Shown: one piece after another, positions 23,713 to 35,540 of the stretch | Numbering within the stretch: position 1 is the first letter of the stretch | How the letters are laid out: each line of letters opens with the position of its first letter | Assembly (NCBI GenBank): GCA_030159075.1 | Contig: BROG01000241.1 | Span: 124,001 to 188,000 of the forward strand | Length of the DNA: 64,000 nt | Direction of reading: 5' to 3' | Origin: Atrina japonica | Lineage: Eukaryota > Mollusca > Bivalvia > Pterioida > Pinnidae | The notes under the pieces: generated by a model | The model's input: only the letters and a program-made list of their open reading frames with translations | Database searches by the model: none | What the model was told of the DNA's origin: nothing | Program-made: the position numbers and the translations under genes

Positions 23713-25139
23713 TGAGTCTTTCCTGTCCTACATTTTCTTCCATTTTTTGCAGGTTCTCATTATAAATCAATTAGGCAAGCCCAATTTGAATATGGCCATT
23801 CTATACAGATGTTCATATGTATAGGTAACAAATAAATTAATTAAGCAAGTATTAATTGGCATCAAATTCTTAATCACTATATGTTATTGATTTATTTACA
23901 GCAGTCAGTGCTTTACATAAAACATATTAATACATTAACTAAATAAATGAAAAAAAAATGTAAAAGAAAATATTTTGACTGAGATGTTAGATAAAGGAAG
24001 AACAAAACAGGTATGCAATTTGACAAGGTAGTTATAATATACCTGTCCATTATCTGACAAACATTAGTAAAACATCTGACAAATATTTGTAATATACAGA
24101 GGCGGATGTTAGTTCATACATATAAACACTTGTTACCTGTCAATCTTGAATGCTGTTACAGAATACCATGAAAGTACAGACGAGGGATGTCTGTAAACTA
24201 AAGAGTCTGGATGATGCAGATTACACCATTTTCAATTGTCATTTCTCGGAGAGATAGACATAAAAACTAATGTATTTCACACAGACAAACTTTTTATTAG
24301 CATATTTGTAAACAGCTTTTATGCCGTTTTATGAACCATCTGCCAGTCCATTGTGCACAAAATGAACTCTCCGTTGATAGCGACATACTGTTTTCCCAAG
24401 TTTTCAATCATCAACAATAGAAATGATTTTAGTGTCGGTTAGGAAATCTGAGGGACTTGATACCATGCAATGGATCAATACTACAACAAAACTTATACAC
24501 AATTACCACACTCTGGGACAGTTAGCTCATTTCTTGCCACTTATCAATAATTATCAATTCTCAAGTGCTATGCTTTACATCTAGGTCTACTCCAGCATTA
24601 AATATAATCAATTTCCGACATAACATTCACCAGATATATGCATATGACTTTCATGTTAATTCATTTGTGACTTGTTGCTTACTTTTCCCTCATTCAGGAT
24701 AAAAAGTCAATCAATTATTTATGTGTTTTGGATGCATTGTGATAGTATGAAGGGTGTAATCATATCAACAATACACATTGTATATCAAGAATGTATACAC
24801 GGTGTAACTTCCAAAACTGATCTTTTGATAAAACCATATCTTCCTAATACTGATCATATTATAAAAATTCTAAATTCGTTTTCCTTTGTTTTTCAAGTAC
24901 AACAAAAATTTTCAATACTGATCCATCTAAATCCCAAACACAGAACCAATTGTTATGATGAAAAAGTGGTAATGTATGATACAACAAGAGCTGAGGTGCA
25001 GCATAACTAGTCAAAGCCTTTGCCACACACCCGAACTGCCCCATGTCTCTTGAGACACCCATAGCATTTAATGTGCAACCATGATGGAGTTTGTTACACC
25101 TTCTCTCTTCTACAGAGTAAGCTTAAGCATAAAAAAACA
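23713..25139. other. No gene seen
   Basis: AT-rich. The 112-aa frame at 24672-25010 (+) has no recognisable domain and runs into ACAAGAGCTGAGGTGCAGCA, which looks like dispersed-repeat sequence. GTGCAACCATGATGGAGTTT at ~25073 resembles GTGCAACCATGAGATTTGTT at ~45559. Confidence 0.4.
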
Positions 25140-25330
25140 AATACAATCAAACTTTCATTAAAGGCCACCTCTGTATAACGGGCACCTGCTTATAAAGGCT
25201 ATTCAAACATAACCTTTGTTAACTTTTTACAATAAATAAACCTATTCATAAACGTCACCTGTTTATAATGCATACCGTCGACTATTCCCTTGAGTGGCCG
25301 ACGAGTTTGACTGTACCGTAGTTTGAATGT
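25140..25330 (+). mobile_element. GGCCACCT-type inverted-repeat element, copy
   Basis: It has AAAGGCCACCTCTGTATAAC, GGGCACCTGCTTATAAAGGC, ATTCAAACATAACCTTTGTT and GAGTGGCCGACGAGTTTGAC. The same order of blocks is at 61270-61445. A partial copy lies at 25490-25565 after the AT tract. Confidence 0.65.
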
Positions 25331-25392
25331 TGGCCTATGATCAATCTCATACATGATCGTGTTGATATAAACTGATACAGTAAGCTTGAGTT

Positions 25393-25395
<3 letters not shown>

Positions 25396-25482
<87 letters not shown>
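25396..25482. repeat. (AT)n microsatellite
   Basis: An 87-bp pure AT/TA tract between two partial copies of the GGCCACCT-type element. Confidence 0.95.
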
Positions 25483-25485
<3 letters not shown>

Positions 25486-25489
25486 GAAC

Positions 25490-25565
25490 TACAGTTAAAC
25501 TTGCATAAAAGGTCACCTCTGTATATAGGCACCTGCCTATAAAGGCACACCCTACTTCAAAATTT
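25490..25565 (+). mobile_element. GGCCACCT-type element, left-end fragment
   Basis: CTACAGTTAAACTTGCATAA, AAGGTCACCTCTGTATATAG, GCACCTGCCTATAAAGGC. It repeats the left end of the copy starting at 25140. Confidence 0.6.
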
Positions 25566-25736
25566 AAGTAAAAAAGCACAGATTATTTGATGGGAATTAA
25601 TGTGTTGCAAACAGTCATACTGACAGATAATCAAACAGACACAAAAAAAAAACAAAAACAAAAAACAAAAAAAACAGACAAAACAACTGATAAACCTTTA
25701 ATCTTTGATTCTTGTGGACATCAAATTACTGGAATT

Positions 25737-25914
25737 ATAGAGTGGTACCTGTCTTGAGAGACCACCGTTTTTGCCACTGAATTTTGGTCTCTCAGGACAG
25801 GTGGTTCCTCAAAAGACGTTTTATTTACACAGATACTGAATGGTTTTCAAAATGTGGTTTCAAAAGACAGGTGGTCTTTCATGACAGTGGTCTCTTAAGA
25901 AAGGTTTCACTGTA
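25737..25914 (-). mobile_element. Family L MITE, reverse orientation
   Basis: TA-flanked. It begins TAGAGTGGTACCTGTCTTGA and ends AAAGGTTTCACTGTA. Internal AAAAGACAGGTGGTCTTTCA and GACAGTGGTCTCTTAAGA are the reverse complement of the segment that resembles the 33-bp minisatellites. Confidence 0.85.
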
Positions 25915-26639
25915 TCAAGTTTACCACAACAAAAATGCTCAAAATAAATCAGAACTTTAAAAGATTACTAAACTTCAATATTCAATATTTTACTTTGGAT
26001 CAAATCATTTAATAAAAACTCTAAAATTTGCTATATATTATTTAATATATAAGAATAAAATGTCTTCAAGAGCAATTCTGGAGATAAGAATCAATCAGAT
26101 AGTGTATACAAAATTTTTTCTATTTGGTCCTAAATTCATCAGTAGAAAAAAAAAACGGTGAACAGCAAATGCTGTAAACTTTTGGGGTCGAGGATACATA
26201 TTTCCATATGTTTGTCCTTACACTAAATAATCTATAACCTATAAATATATGCCTTCAATTGTCAATACATTTCAGGTAAGTATACACACACAGTTCAACA
26301 AATAAGGTATAGATCTAGTAGCTTTGTGTGTTGTAACATTGATTTTAACCAATTTCTGGACAAAAGTACACAATTTTTGTCAAGACGTCAAGTACTTTAG
26401 GACTTTTAACTCATGGTTTGTTTAGTGTTGTATTCCAAACAGACCTACAAAGCCACTCATGATATTATTGTAAAAATTCCTTCAAGACATTCCTTTTATA
26501 TTGTCCATTTCTTCAATGTCAATTCTTAATTACTTGTCTGATATTGACATTCATGGATTAAAATAAACAGATTTTTCTTTTTATGTTCAACTAAGAAAGT
26601 AGCAAGTAGATTCACCCATTCAGATGCAACAAGATCAAA
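25915..26639. other. No gene seen
   Basis: AT-rich sequence with no recognised family. Confidence 0.45.
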
Positions 26640-27360
26640 TATCAACATAAATCAATACTGACAAGACCCAACAACATTCATCAAGACTCAACAACATTCA
26701 ACATGACTCAGCAGCACCCAAAAGAACTCACCAACATCCATCAAGACTCAACAAAATTCAACAAGACTAAACAGCACCCAAAAGGACTCACCAACATCCA
26801 TCAATACTCAATAACATTCAACAAGATTCAACAGCATCTGAAAAGACCAACCAACATTCAGTTTACACTCCCAAACATTCAACAAGACTTAACAACATCC
26901 AAAAAGACCTAACAACATCCAGCAAGACTCAACAACATCCATCAAGACTCAACACCATCCAACAGGACTCAATAACATTCAATGAGACTCAGCAACATAA
27001 AAAAGCAAAAACATCCATCAAGACCCCTAAACATTCAACAAGACTCAACAACATCCAAAAAAACCAAACAACATACATCAAGACTCATCAAAACCCAACA
27101 AGAGACCCCAGCATTCAGCCACATCAACAAGACTCAACATCATCCCATTAGACTCAACAGCATTCAAAAGGACCCCAAAACAACCAACAAGACTCAACAA
27201 GAATCCAACAAGACCCAACAACAGACAAAAAGGCCAAAACATGACCTAACAACATCCAACAAGACTCAACCATATCAGGAAAGAGTCAACAGCATCCAAC
27301 AGGACCAAATAGCTACCAAGGAGACAACAACATTCAACAAGACCAAACAATATTGACCTA
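26640..27360. repeat. A/C-rich degenerate ~20-bp tandem array
   Basis: CAACAAGACTCAACAACATC-type units recur with substitutions and indels; a ~60-bp compound unit (CAGCACCCAAAAGRACTCAC, then CAACATCCATCAAGACTCAA) repeats near 26710-26800. The plus strand is strongly A- and C-biased. Frames are rich in Gln, Thr and Lys because of the composition. Confidence 0.9.
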
Positions 27361-28431
27361 ACAAGACACAATAATTATCATTTGTATATGTATGCACAAA
27401 TTTAATAACACTTTTTTATTTGGAATCTTTTGTAATATCTACCTAGGTTTCCAATGATGTACTGGTTATTTCAAATATCAGACAAATTCTTACTGAGCTC
27501 ATATAGACTGCAAGCATGATAAATCTTCTTTTTTTTTTTTTTTGCATGTATGTACAAATTAGAAAACTCTTAATTATTTTTAGCCCAGTTTCTCTTTGGA
27601 AATCAAAATAATTAAAGAAACTTTTGTTCCAATCAAGTACCTCTGATGATAACAGATATGTTTGTTCCGTCCCTGCTGAGCCTCATTTAAGTGTTTTTCT
27701 AGGATTTAGTCATACATCTAGGTTGTTGGATGTTTATAAGTTAATGTCATTTACTTCATTACTCTAAGCATTTGAATGACTCCCTCTGGGTTTAGAGAAA
27801 TAATGACTTGTTCAGATGAAGCTTTTCACTGCAATGTCTATAGATTCTATCCAGATAAAAAATATAAATTTGAAAACCTTGCTGACATATTTTACAATCA
27901 ATGTATGTGACTAAGATTGTGAAGGTTCGTAAGAATGGAAAATAACAGATAACCATCTCTCATCACTATGAGTTCTGATACAGAGGCCGTTGTCAAAGCT
28001 AATATAGTGCCTATGAAATTTATAAGTTTGATAGTTGATTTGTTTGTTGCCACATCATAAATTTCACGTCTATATAGACCTCACTGTTTACACATACAGA
28101 AATTTTGACTGATGACTTGGACGTACACTACCACATTTCTTCCTACATTTACAGTTAAACCTGTCTACATAGACCACCCAAGGGGCCTCATGCATCTACA
28201 AACAACTTGGATGGAAGGACGCTCAAGAGGGGGGGTATAACATAATGACAATTTTGCCGAACAGCTGAGGCACAAAAAATAAAAATAAAAATAGGAATTT
28301 AATATCTCATAATGTTTAACTATAAATGTAAGTTCTGACTGTCTCACACTGAGTATGCCTAGTCCATATAAACTGAGAGGGAAATGTATATACAATTTAT
28401 AATATATATATATACTGGAATCTTGTCATGT
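27361..28431. other. No gene seen
   Basis: AT-rich with a T-run near 27530. CAGTTAAACCTGTCTACATA with GACCACCCAAGGGGCCT near 28152-28194 resembles the left end of the 61.5 kb element, but only as a fragment. Confidence 0.45.
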
Positions 28432-28706
28432 CAAAATTCATTGGACTGCCCATATTACTTCCAGATATCCAGAATTCATTGGACTGCCCATATTACTTCC
28501 AGATATCCGGAATTCATTGGACTGCCCATATTACTTCCAGATATCCGGAATTCATTGGACTGCCCATATTACTTCCAGATATCCGGAATTCATTGGACTG
28601 TCCATATTACTTCCAGATATCTGGAATTCATTGGACTGCCCATATTACTTCCAGATATCCGGAATTCATTGGACTGCCCATATTACTTCCAGATATCTGG
28701 AATTCA
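28432..28706. repeat. 38-bp tandem array, ~7 units
   Basis: The unit contains GAATTCATTGGACTGCCCAT and ATTACTTCCAGATATCCG. Period 38 is measured from GAATTC at 28472 to 28510. Copies are almost identical. All three plus-strand frames stay open because the unit lacks a stop in any frame, so one repeat peptide appears three times in different phases. Confidence 0.97.
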
Positions 28707-29520
28707 AGATAATAGAAATTTTCAGTTGAAAAATGTTCTATCTCTAGTGGATTATGAATAAATTTTCTCAAGCTATTGCTTAATTTTAATCGAATTAAAG
28801 CGATTATTAATTATATTTTCACCTCAGTAGGGGTAAATTTTTGTGTTTTGCAAGTAAATAGGTAATTAATTACCATGCTTTTGCTCACAAAATGTAAATA
28901 TTCAACCGCAAAAGGCAATTTCAAGATAAAAAGTGTTTTTTTCAATGATATTATGATACTTATGACTGCAAATTTACTTTGACATTAGCAAAATTTTTAG
29001 ATAAAAACTTTGAGATATTCGAAGTAAAAGTAGTATTAATATACATGTATTATAGTTTAAAAAATTAGTACTGACCATTCACCTTTAACATAACCAGAAT
29101 TCCAATTTTGACATATTGAGATTCCACAATGGAACTTTGTGATTAAGACTACCTAACTGACTGACTCAAGGGACTGGAAATTTATTGAATTTGATGTGTT
29201 GGGCATTTCATAGTTAGCTCCCCTAAGTATCATTACGCATATATTTGTACATGTAAATAAATAAACATAAAACAACATTAAAATCTCTATGAAAATATAT
29301 CAATAAAGTTTATGCAAATTAATCTTGTTAACATCGATGCACAATTATTTTTTCATTAAATCGGTTATAAATCGGTGATGTTGTAAAATGCATGAATCAT
29401 GTACAAAATGTCCAAATGTAATAGTATATCACCAGATTCCGATTTAGACACTTTATTGCTAAAATAAAAAAAATGCAGAGATTGCTGATACAATTCTCTT
29501 AAAAATGTGTTTCATTAATA
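28707..29520. other. Mostly featureless; contains a dispersed repeat at about 28990-29140
   Basis: GATAAAAACTTTGAGATATT, GAAGTAAAAGTAGT and ACATAACCAGAATTCCAAT match the order of blocks at 43070-43220. The remainder is AT-rich with no signal. Confidence 0.5.
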
Positions 29521-29533
29521 AAGATTTAGTAAA

Positions 29534-29716
29534 ATGTCTACTGCTATCGCAAGTACTGAAATAATTTATAGATCCGACATTGTAACCACATCAGAACGAA
29601 CATGTAGCCTAGCGGAACTTGTCAACTATGTGTATTTTTATTCTTTATTTATCAATCTTATTTTTTCAATAAGTACCCAGCTTGTATTTCTTTTCCTGTT
29701 GGTTCAGTTCAAATGA
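29534..29716 (+). other. Short open frame with elevated CpG, function unknown
   Basis: A 60-codon frame opens with a hydrophilic part (MSTAIASTEIIYRSD) and ends in a hydrophobic segment of about 25 residues. It lies outside recognised repeats, and CpG is more common here than in the surrounding sequence. No domain is recognised. It could be chance or part of a small exon. Confidence 0.15.
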
Positions 29717-29861
29717 AACATTGGTTTATAAACATTAGGCCTACTGACGTACAGGTAAGGGTGATTCAAGCGCTAATTGTTGACACCTAGGTCATCATCT
29801 ATCAGTGGAGATTAGAAAACAATTGATGGTTTAATTGTTTTATTAGCAATTATTTTTACCA

Positions 29862-30302
29862 ATGAATTCAACCGTGAAGAAAATCAAGAATAATAACAAT
29901 AGCCAGATCTGCTGGTGGGTTCTATGTTACGTCGTTGTAATGAGTTTATTTATACTGTGTTTTGTACATTTGTTTCTGGAATCTAATGTCGGAGTCGGAT
30001 ACCGAATATTCCGTTGTAATGAGTACTTTTTATGTACACGTATGTTTGTTCCCGAGCAATTTTTATCGGTTACCGAATATTCCGTTATAATGAATGTCGT
30101 TGTAAAGCATGTTCACTGTATATATATATACAGGAAAAGAATTATCATGGGGCAATTTCGTACACATGTAAATTTTGACTTCGAATTATATGTAAGAATT
30201 TTCCTTGTTTATATAGAAATGGGCCAAAAATTATTCAAAACATTGAGAAATTCGACTCATAAAAGTTTGAATTATAGAATGTTTACCAACAGCGTTAAAT
30301 AA
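29862..30302 (+). CDS. Weak hypothetical frame with a single hydrophobic anchor
   Basis: The 146-codon frame starts with a 16-residue hydrophilic, Lys/Asn-rich stretch (MNSTVKKIKNNNN), then a strongly hydrophobic segment of about 24 residues (from CWWVLCYVVVMSLFILC). This layout resembles a signal anchor of a type II membrane protein, so a first coding exon is conceivable. Against this, codons after about 45 cover a 71-bp direct duplication (ACCGAATATTCCGTTGTAAT at about 30001 and a near copy at about 30072). The last 60 bases overlap a repeat whose second copy (CATCGAGAAATTCGACTCAT) lies 96 bp downstream at 30337. The context around the start codon is weak (C at -3). No family is recognised; it may well be non-coding. 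Confidence 0.15.
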   Translation: MNSTVKKIKNNNNSQICWWVLCYVVVMSLFILCFVHLFLESNVGVGYRIFRCNEYFLCTRMFVPEQFLSVTEYSVIMNVVVKHVHCIYIYRKRIIMGQFRTHVNFDFELYVRIFLVYIEMGQKLFKTLRNSTHKSLNYRMFTNSVK

Positions 30303-30376
30303 GAAAATAATTTGGGACTTTGTGAACAGTTCTAAACATCGAGAAATTCGACTCATTGAAGTTTGACTCATCGAAG

Positions 30377-30381
<5 letters not shown>

Positions 30382-30414
<33 letters not shown>

Positions 30415-30453
30415 ATATATATATATATATGTGTGTGTGTGTGTATATATATG
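30382..30453. repeat. (AT)n-(GT)n compound microsatellite
   Basis: AT tract, short A run, AT tract, then GTGT and ATAT. Confidence 0.93.
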
Positions 30454-31275
30454 TATTTTAAATGATAAAAAAATAATTGCTCATTTTAGAAATGACAAAT
30501 ATGAATATTTATATAATACATTAATATTCAAAATGTTACCATCAAATTTTAACTTAAAAGAGCAAAATTATTTGTTAATGTTCACAATGTATTGAAAATG
30601 GTAAGACTACAGAATGCATATTAGGGGAGACAACTCTTACATTTTATTCTTTTGTTTAGATACAAAGACAAATAAATATTTTATATTTTGAGCTGAATCA
30701 GTCACCAAATTATATCACTGAAAGCATTATTATCTTGCAATTTCAAGAAATTCTTTCAATCTGATCAGTTTTTAGTTTCAGTGCTTTAAAGGCTATCAGA
30801 TTACTGAAGAAGCAGAATCTCTTTTTTACAAGATCTTACATAACATTCAGTCAGTGCAAAAATATGCTACATTGACAAGATTTGGTTAATGCTCTGTAGC
30901 CTATACACTTGTACTCAGTAAATATCATAAATCTACAAATGTCACTAGAGCAAATGGGAAAAAAAAAACAAAAACAAAAAACACAACTTTGCTGTAAAGG
31001 TTTCCATGATCTGATGAATTGAAGATGATAAATGCAAGATTATATTAATAATCGTACCGTTTTTTTTTTATTTATAAGATTAAAAAATGGTTTCATAATA
31101 TTTCTAGATCATAAGAATGGTAAATCTCCAGTTCTTCTTGATGTTAACAGAATATAGATACAGATATAAGAGTTCAAATTATTCCACATCAGGAGATATG
31201 TTGCCAACATAAGTTAAGATGTAGCACTTGACTCAAATTATCTTCAATGTTATCTACAGCAATGATACATTTACA
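30454..31275. other. No gene seen
   Basis: AT-rich sequence with no recognised element. Confidence 0.45.
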
Positions 31276-31610
31276 AATAAAAGATGATTATCTCAGCTAA
31301 CCTAAACTGACATAAGATGATTAGCGTGCGTATTATTAACTTATAAAAGATGTTAAGGCTGTCAATATTAACTCAAAAAAAGGTAATTAGCACAGCTACA
31401 CTTCACCAATAAAAGATTAGCGTATGTATTATTAACCCATGATAAATGTTTTGACCACTAACATTAACTCAAAAGAGATGATTAGCATAGACACTGCTAA
31501 TTCACAGGAGATGATCATTAGTGTGGCTACTAATTATTCATAATGGTTGTTTTGACCTCTAGTAAAAAACGCAAAAGATATAATTAGAACAGCTACTGCT
31601 AACTCACAAG
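31276..31610. repeat. Degenerate ~30-bp tandem repeat
   Basis: AAGATGATTAGC-type cores alternate with TATTATTAAC or TACTGCTAACTCA cores (for example near 31316, 31410, 31467, 31510 and 31580). It is too degenerate to fix an exact unit. Confidence 0.5.
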
Positions 31611-31650
31611 ATTCTCTAAACTCAATAAAGATGATAAATTCATTTACTCT

Positions 31651-31739
31651 TAACTCATTTACTCTTAAAGGCATGTTTGGACTGGTCTTAATTATTGATT
31701 TATAGAAGAGTCCATTGTTTTTCAGGGGTTGATGAGTTA
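31651..31739 (-). mobile_element. Family S MITE
   Basis: TAACTCATTTACTCTTAAAG on the left and TTCAGGGGTTGATGAGTTA on the right form inverted ends. Between them are GTTTGGACTGGTCTTAATTA and TATAGAAGAGTCCATTG. Confidence 0.8.
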
Positions 31740-31943
31740 AATAATCATTAACACAGCTAGTATTAACCAACCAGAGATGAATAGCACTGCTGCTCTGAAC
31801 TTAGTGAAGAAGTGAATGACTAAAGAAGTTTTAATGGATAAAGAAACAAGTCTTTCAAGACAGTTTCTCAAGAGATTGTAGTTGTTACAATTAACAAGTT
31901 GGTATATAATTTAATTCTCAGATATATATTACAATGATCATGT

Positions 31944-32037
31944 ACTTAGCCTACAGTAATTCACCAACCCCTTGGAACAGAATGGACACCACTTAGCCTA
32001 CAGTAATTCATCAACCCCTTGGAACAGAATGGACACT
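31944..32037. repeat. 47-bp direct duplication
   Basis: ACTTAGCCTACAGTAATTCA with CCAACCCCTTGGAACAGAAT occurs at 31944 and 31991 with essentially one mismatch. Confidence 0.92.
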
Positions 32038-33429
32038 ACCTTGAATCAATCACATAGCATAATCCATTTTTGTCCAGTGGTTCTTGAAAAAAAGTCTTCC
32101 AGGCCAGGTGAGCTAAAAAGACTCTTTAATAGATATAGTAAAAACATTTATACACAATTTTAAAAATCCATAGAAACATACATTGTACCCGTGCAAACAT
32201 TAAAACTATAAAGGACATAAAACATAGATGCAGAAATTTATTGTGTAATAATATATGCTATCAATTCTATCAATCAAAAACAAAAAATTCTCTATTTCAC
32301 CTGATCATCTTTACCTTGGGGCAATAATAATTGAAGCTTGGTACAGTAAGGTCAAACATGCCAATTCTTTATTTATTTTAACGTTTTGATATAAAATGCT
32401 GTTCTGATATCAGTAGAATGCTGCAGAGGTCAATTTTTTCTCTCAAAAACTCAAATTGATTAATTTAGAGAAAGCATTGATCACTGTCGGTATAAAACAT
32501 TAAGAGGAACACTGAAACAGACTGTATATCACCTATTTAGAAATACTATATACCTGAAAGTTTCGCTCCTGTTTAATTTTCGCCATTTTCATCCTAAGAT
32601 GGAGCAGATTTAAAATGAAAGTGAAAATTTTACTGTAATTGAAATAAGGACATACATGTCACTATGGTGATTTTATTAAGGCAAATCTAAGACGGGATGA
32701 ATATCTTTTCTGATGTACAAGGGCGAAAATAAAACAGGGCGGAAATTTTCAGATATACAGTAGTCATATAATATTAATAGTTTATCCAAATATTCTTTAG
32801 CGAGAAATTATACAGCATTATACTTTAAAAAGAAGGTTGGATGCAGATTTGAACCCAAGCAGTGGAGGAAATATGCCACCACATTTGTTCTAGATGGCTG
32901 ATCCTTTCCCAGACTGTTGCTTAGATTTCTTCTCTGCCATAAAATCTGTCACAATCTTATACCAGCAAAAATAACAACAATAATAACAATCAATAAATAA
33001 ACCACTACAACATAAACCTTAATGATTTGTTTATGTAAATAAGCATATCAATTACGCGACCAAACATCAACAGCTATTGTAGTTAAGTATTGAAGTAGTA
33101 TCCCATACCGGAAATGTTATTGTAAATCAGATAGATATGTAACATATATTATTGAAGTCGTAACTATTATCCATCTGACAATGATGGGATTAGACAGCAC
33201 GAGTCTAAACATGGCTTGCACTTGTCAATTTCAGTAGAAACATACTGCCCCCCAGAGGGTAATTGTAACTCTTCCAGCAAAATTCATGATTAAAAATTTA
33301 CCTCCATAACATATTAGAAGACAAGAGAAATATAGGTCATAATTTCCATATTCCAAACACTTTAAAATCCTTATTCGGTGTCTCTATAAAAAATGTGTGA
33401 AAAATAAAATGGCTAATAAACATGAAAAA
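32038..33429. other. No gene seen; shared AGGTGAGCTAA motif at 32105
   Basis: CCAGGCCAGGTGAGCTAA ends at about 32115 and matches the right terminus of other dispersed repeats. A degenerate reverse tRNA B-box-like GATTTGAACCCAAGC lies near 32850. The rest is AT-rich and unassigned. Confidence 0.4.
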
Positions 33430-35041
33430 CAGTAGGCTCACTGGGCCTTAATAATCACCTGAGTAAAATGTTTTTTACTGACAATATACTGAAAAGCAAC
33501 CAAAAGCATGAAAAATTTATTGACAGAGAGAATTAATTTGCATAAGGGCAGACTTGCCTTGCTGACTTTTTATAGATCTTCAAGATAATGTGCATCAACA
33601 GTCGAAAACATGCGAAATCCATTTAAAAGGGGAAATAACTTTCAAAAGGGTCAACCCTAACAATTTCTGCACAATAGATTGTTTTGTAGATTATTGTGGT
33701 GATCACTTGGTAATCACTGGGTATTAGGGAATAGCAGTCCAAATCATAACAAAAACCCTTAAAAGCAGAAATAACTCCCATAAGGGTCAACCTGACAATT
33801 TAATTTCTGTTGACTTTTTCGTAAATTTTTGCATACTGAAAAGTTTTGCTTCTTTTTCTATATCTATTATACTTTTCAAGATAATAGGACAAAACTTTCA
33901 AAAACAAGAGCAATCCAGTAAAAAGGAAAATAACTCCAATAGGGGTCAGCTTGACAATTTTGGCACCCTGTTGAATTTTTTGTAGATCTTTGTGCGCTGA
34001 ACATTTTGCTTCTTTCATGTTCTCTGTATCTATTATACTTTTCAAGATAATAAGACAAAATGTCAAAAACATGAAAAATCCAGTAAAAGGGGAAATAACT
34101 CCCAAAAGGGGTGACCTGACAATTTCGGCCCTATTGACTTTTTTTGTAGATCTTTGTATGCTGAACATTTTTCCTTCTTTCACTTTCACTCTAGCTATTA
34201 TACTTTTCATGTATTAGTCTAAAAAAAACATCCAAAAACATGAAATATCTACTTAAAAGAGGAAATAACTCCAATAAGGGATGACTTGACAATTTCAGCC
34301 CTACTGACCTTTTTATAGATATTTGCATGCTGAACATTTTTGCTTCTTTCACTTTGACTCTACCTAATATATTTTTCAAGATAATGTCAAAAAACATCCA
34401 AAAACATGAAAAATCCACAAAAGAGGGGAAATAATTCCCATAAGGGTTGACCAAACAATTTTCCACCAAAATAAAATATTTGTAGATTTTTGCAAGCCAT
34501 TCATTTAAAGGTAACAGTTTTTTCTCTAGCTTTAATAATCTTGGAGATACATGTTTCAAATAAAAACATCTGCTGACTTATTTGTTCTATAATTAGCCTG
34601 TCAAGTTTGGTTCAAATTGGTCCAATATTTCTGGAGAAGTACTAAAAAATATGGAAAATTTTTCAAAAAAAGTTTATATTTTCCATTTACTTTGGTACCT
34701 TTGACCCCATGATCTTAAAATTTTGTTAAAAATGATCTCTCTAGATAATTCCTAACAACTTTCTCATATATAATTGTATAGAAAAAGTCTATTGGTTTTG
34801 AGTTATTCAACAACTTATAGTACAAATGTACCCTGTGTTACTGAAGCATCTCCTAATGGCTCGTTTATGGACAGATTTCATTTTTGTTTGCAAACTTTGT
34901 AGATATTGACATTATAATCATGTGTACAAAATTTGAAACTCATCTGATCATTGAGAAGAAGTTTTTTTAAGATGTATCAAGTTCTGGTCCTTTTTTGCCC
35001 CCTTTGGGGCCCCTGTGGGTCCTTCGGACCAGGTGAGCTAA
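33430..35041 (+). mobile_element. 1.6-kb dispersed element with ~167-bp subrepeats and 3' hairpin
   Basis: The left part reads AGGCTCACTGGGCCTTAATA followed by ATCACCTGAGTA. Six subrepeats contain AAAAGGGGAAATAACTCCCA-type cores near 33627, 33756, 33918, 34086, 34255 and 34421, spaced 129-169 bp. Their 3' halves read TTTTTGTAGATCTTTG then GCTGAACATTTT then CTATTATACTTTTCA. The right end has a perfect GGTCC-TTC-GGACC hairpin (35018-35030), then AGGTGAG and CTAA (35038-35041), followed by T. A hairpin shortly before CTRR and an A-T insertion site are Helitron hallmarks. The alternative is a TIR element, because the left GGCTCACTGGG partly mirrors the right end. No Rep/helicase is encoded, so it would be non-autonomous. 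The opposed frames at 33800-34559 are by-products. Confidence 0.65.
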
Positions 35042-35540
35042 TAAATCATTTAGAGAAGCTCTGTAATAAATGTTCTAAAATCTGGTATTCCTGCTGAGAC
35101 ATCGTAAGCTAGTAAAAGGAATTCTTTTCACAAAGACAACCATATCAGTAACAGGAAGAAACCAGTAAAATATTTAAACATTTTTTAAAATTTGAATAAT
35201 GAGGTGCAACATGCATATTTATGCAATAAAGATACATTAACATACAGCTAAGTGACATTATTGTGCATGATTGCAGAGGTTTAAAGACTGTTTAATTATT
35301 AACATTGCATTATAAAAGTTATTAGAAATACAACCTAGAAACCAGAACCTTCGATTCTAACCTAAAATATCTTTAAAAAAAAGTAACCTTCACCTATGAC
35401 CTATAAAAATCTAATAAACAACCATCTTGTGTACATGTATTCAGATTTTGTGATGAACCTAACACTTTGACAATAAAAATCATTCTTTACTAAGATGTGT
35501 GAGACATTTGCCTTAACCTTAAAATAATTAGACAATCTAA
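35042..35540. other. No gene seen
   Basis: AT-rich sequence without recognised features. Confidence 0.45.

Noticed and set aside
23386..23715. 109-codon frame with an 11-residue repeat resembling a coiled or leucine-rich protein
   Set aside because: It is a direct reading of the 33-bp satellite unit, and neighbouring units break the frame by indels.
24672..25010. 112-codon frame as a candidate exon
   Set aside because: No recognisable domain, no splice context, and the 3' end runs into dispersed-repeat-like sequence.
33800..34559. Opposed frames of 122-136 codons as a possible gene
   Set aside because: They fall in ~167-bp subrepeats of a dispersed element and appear in several phases on both strands.
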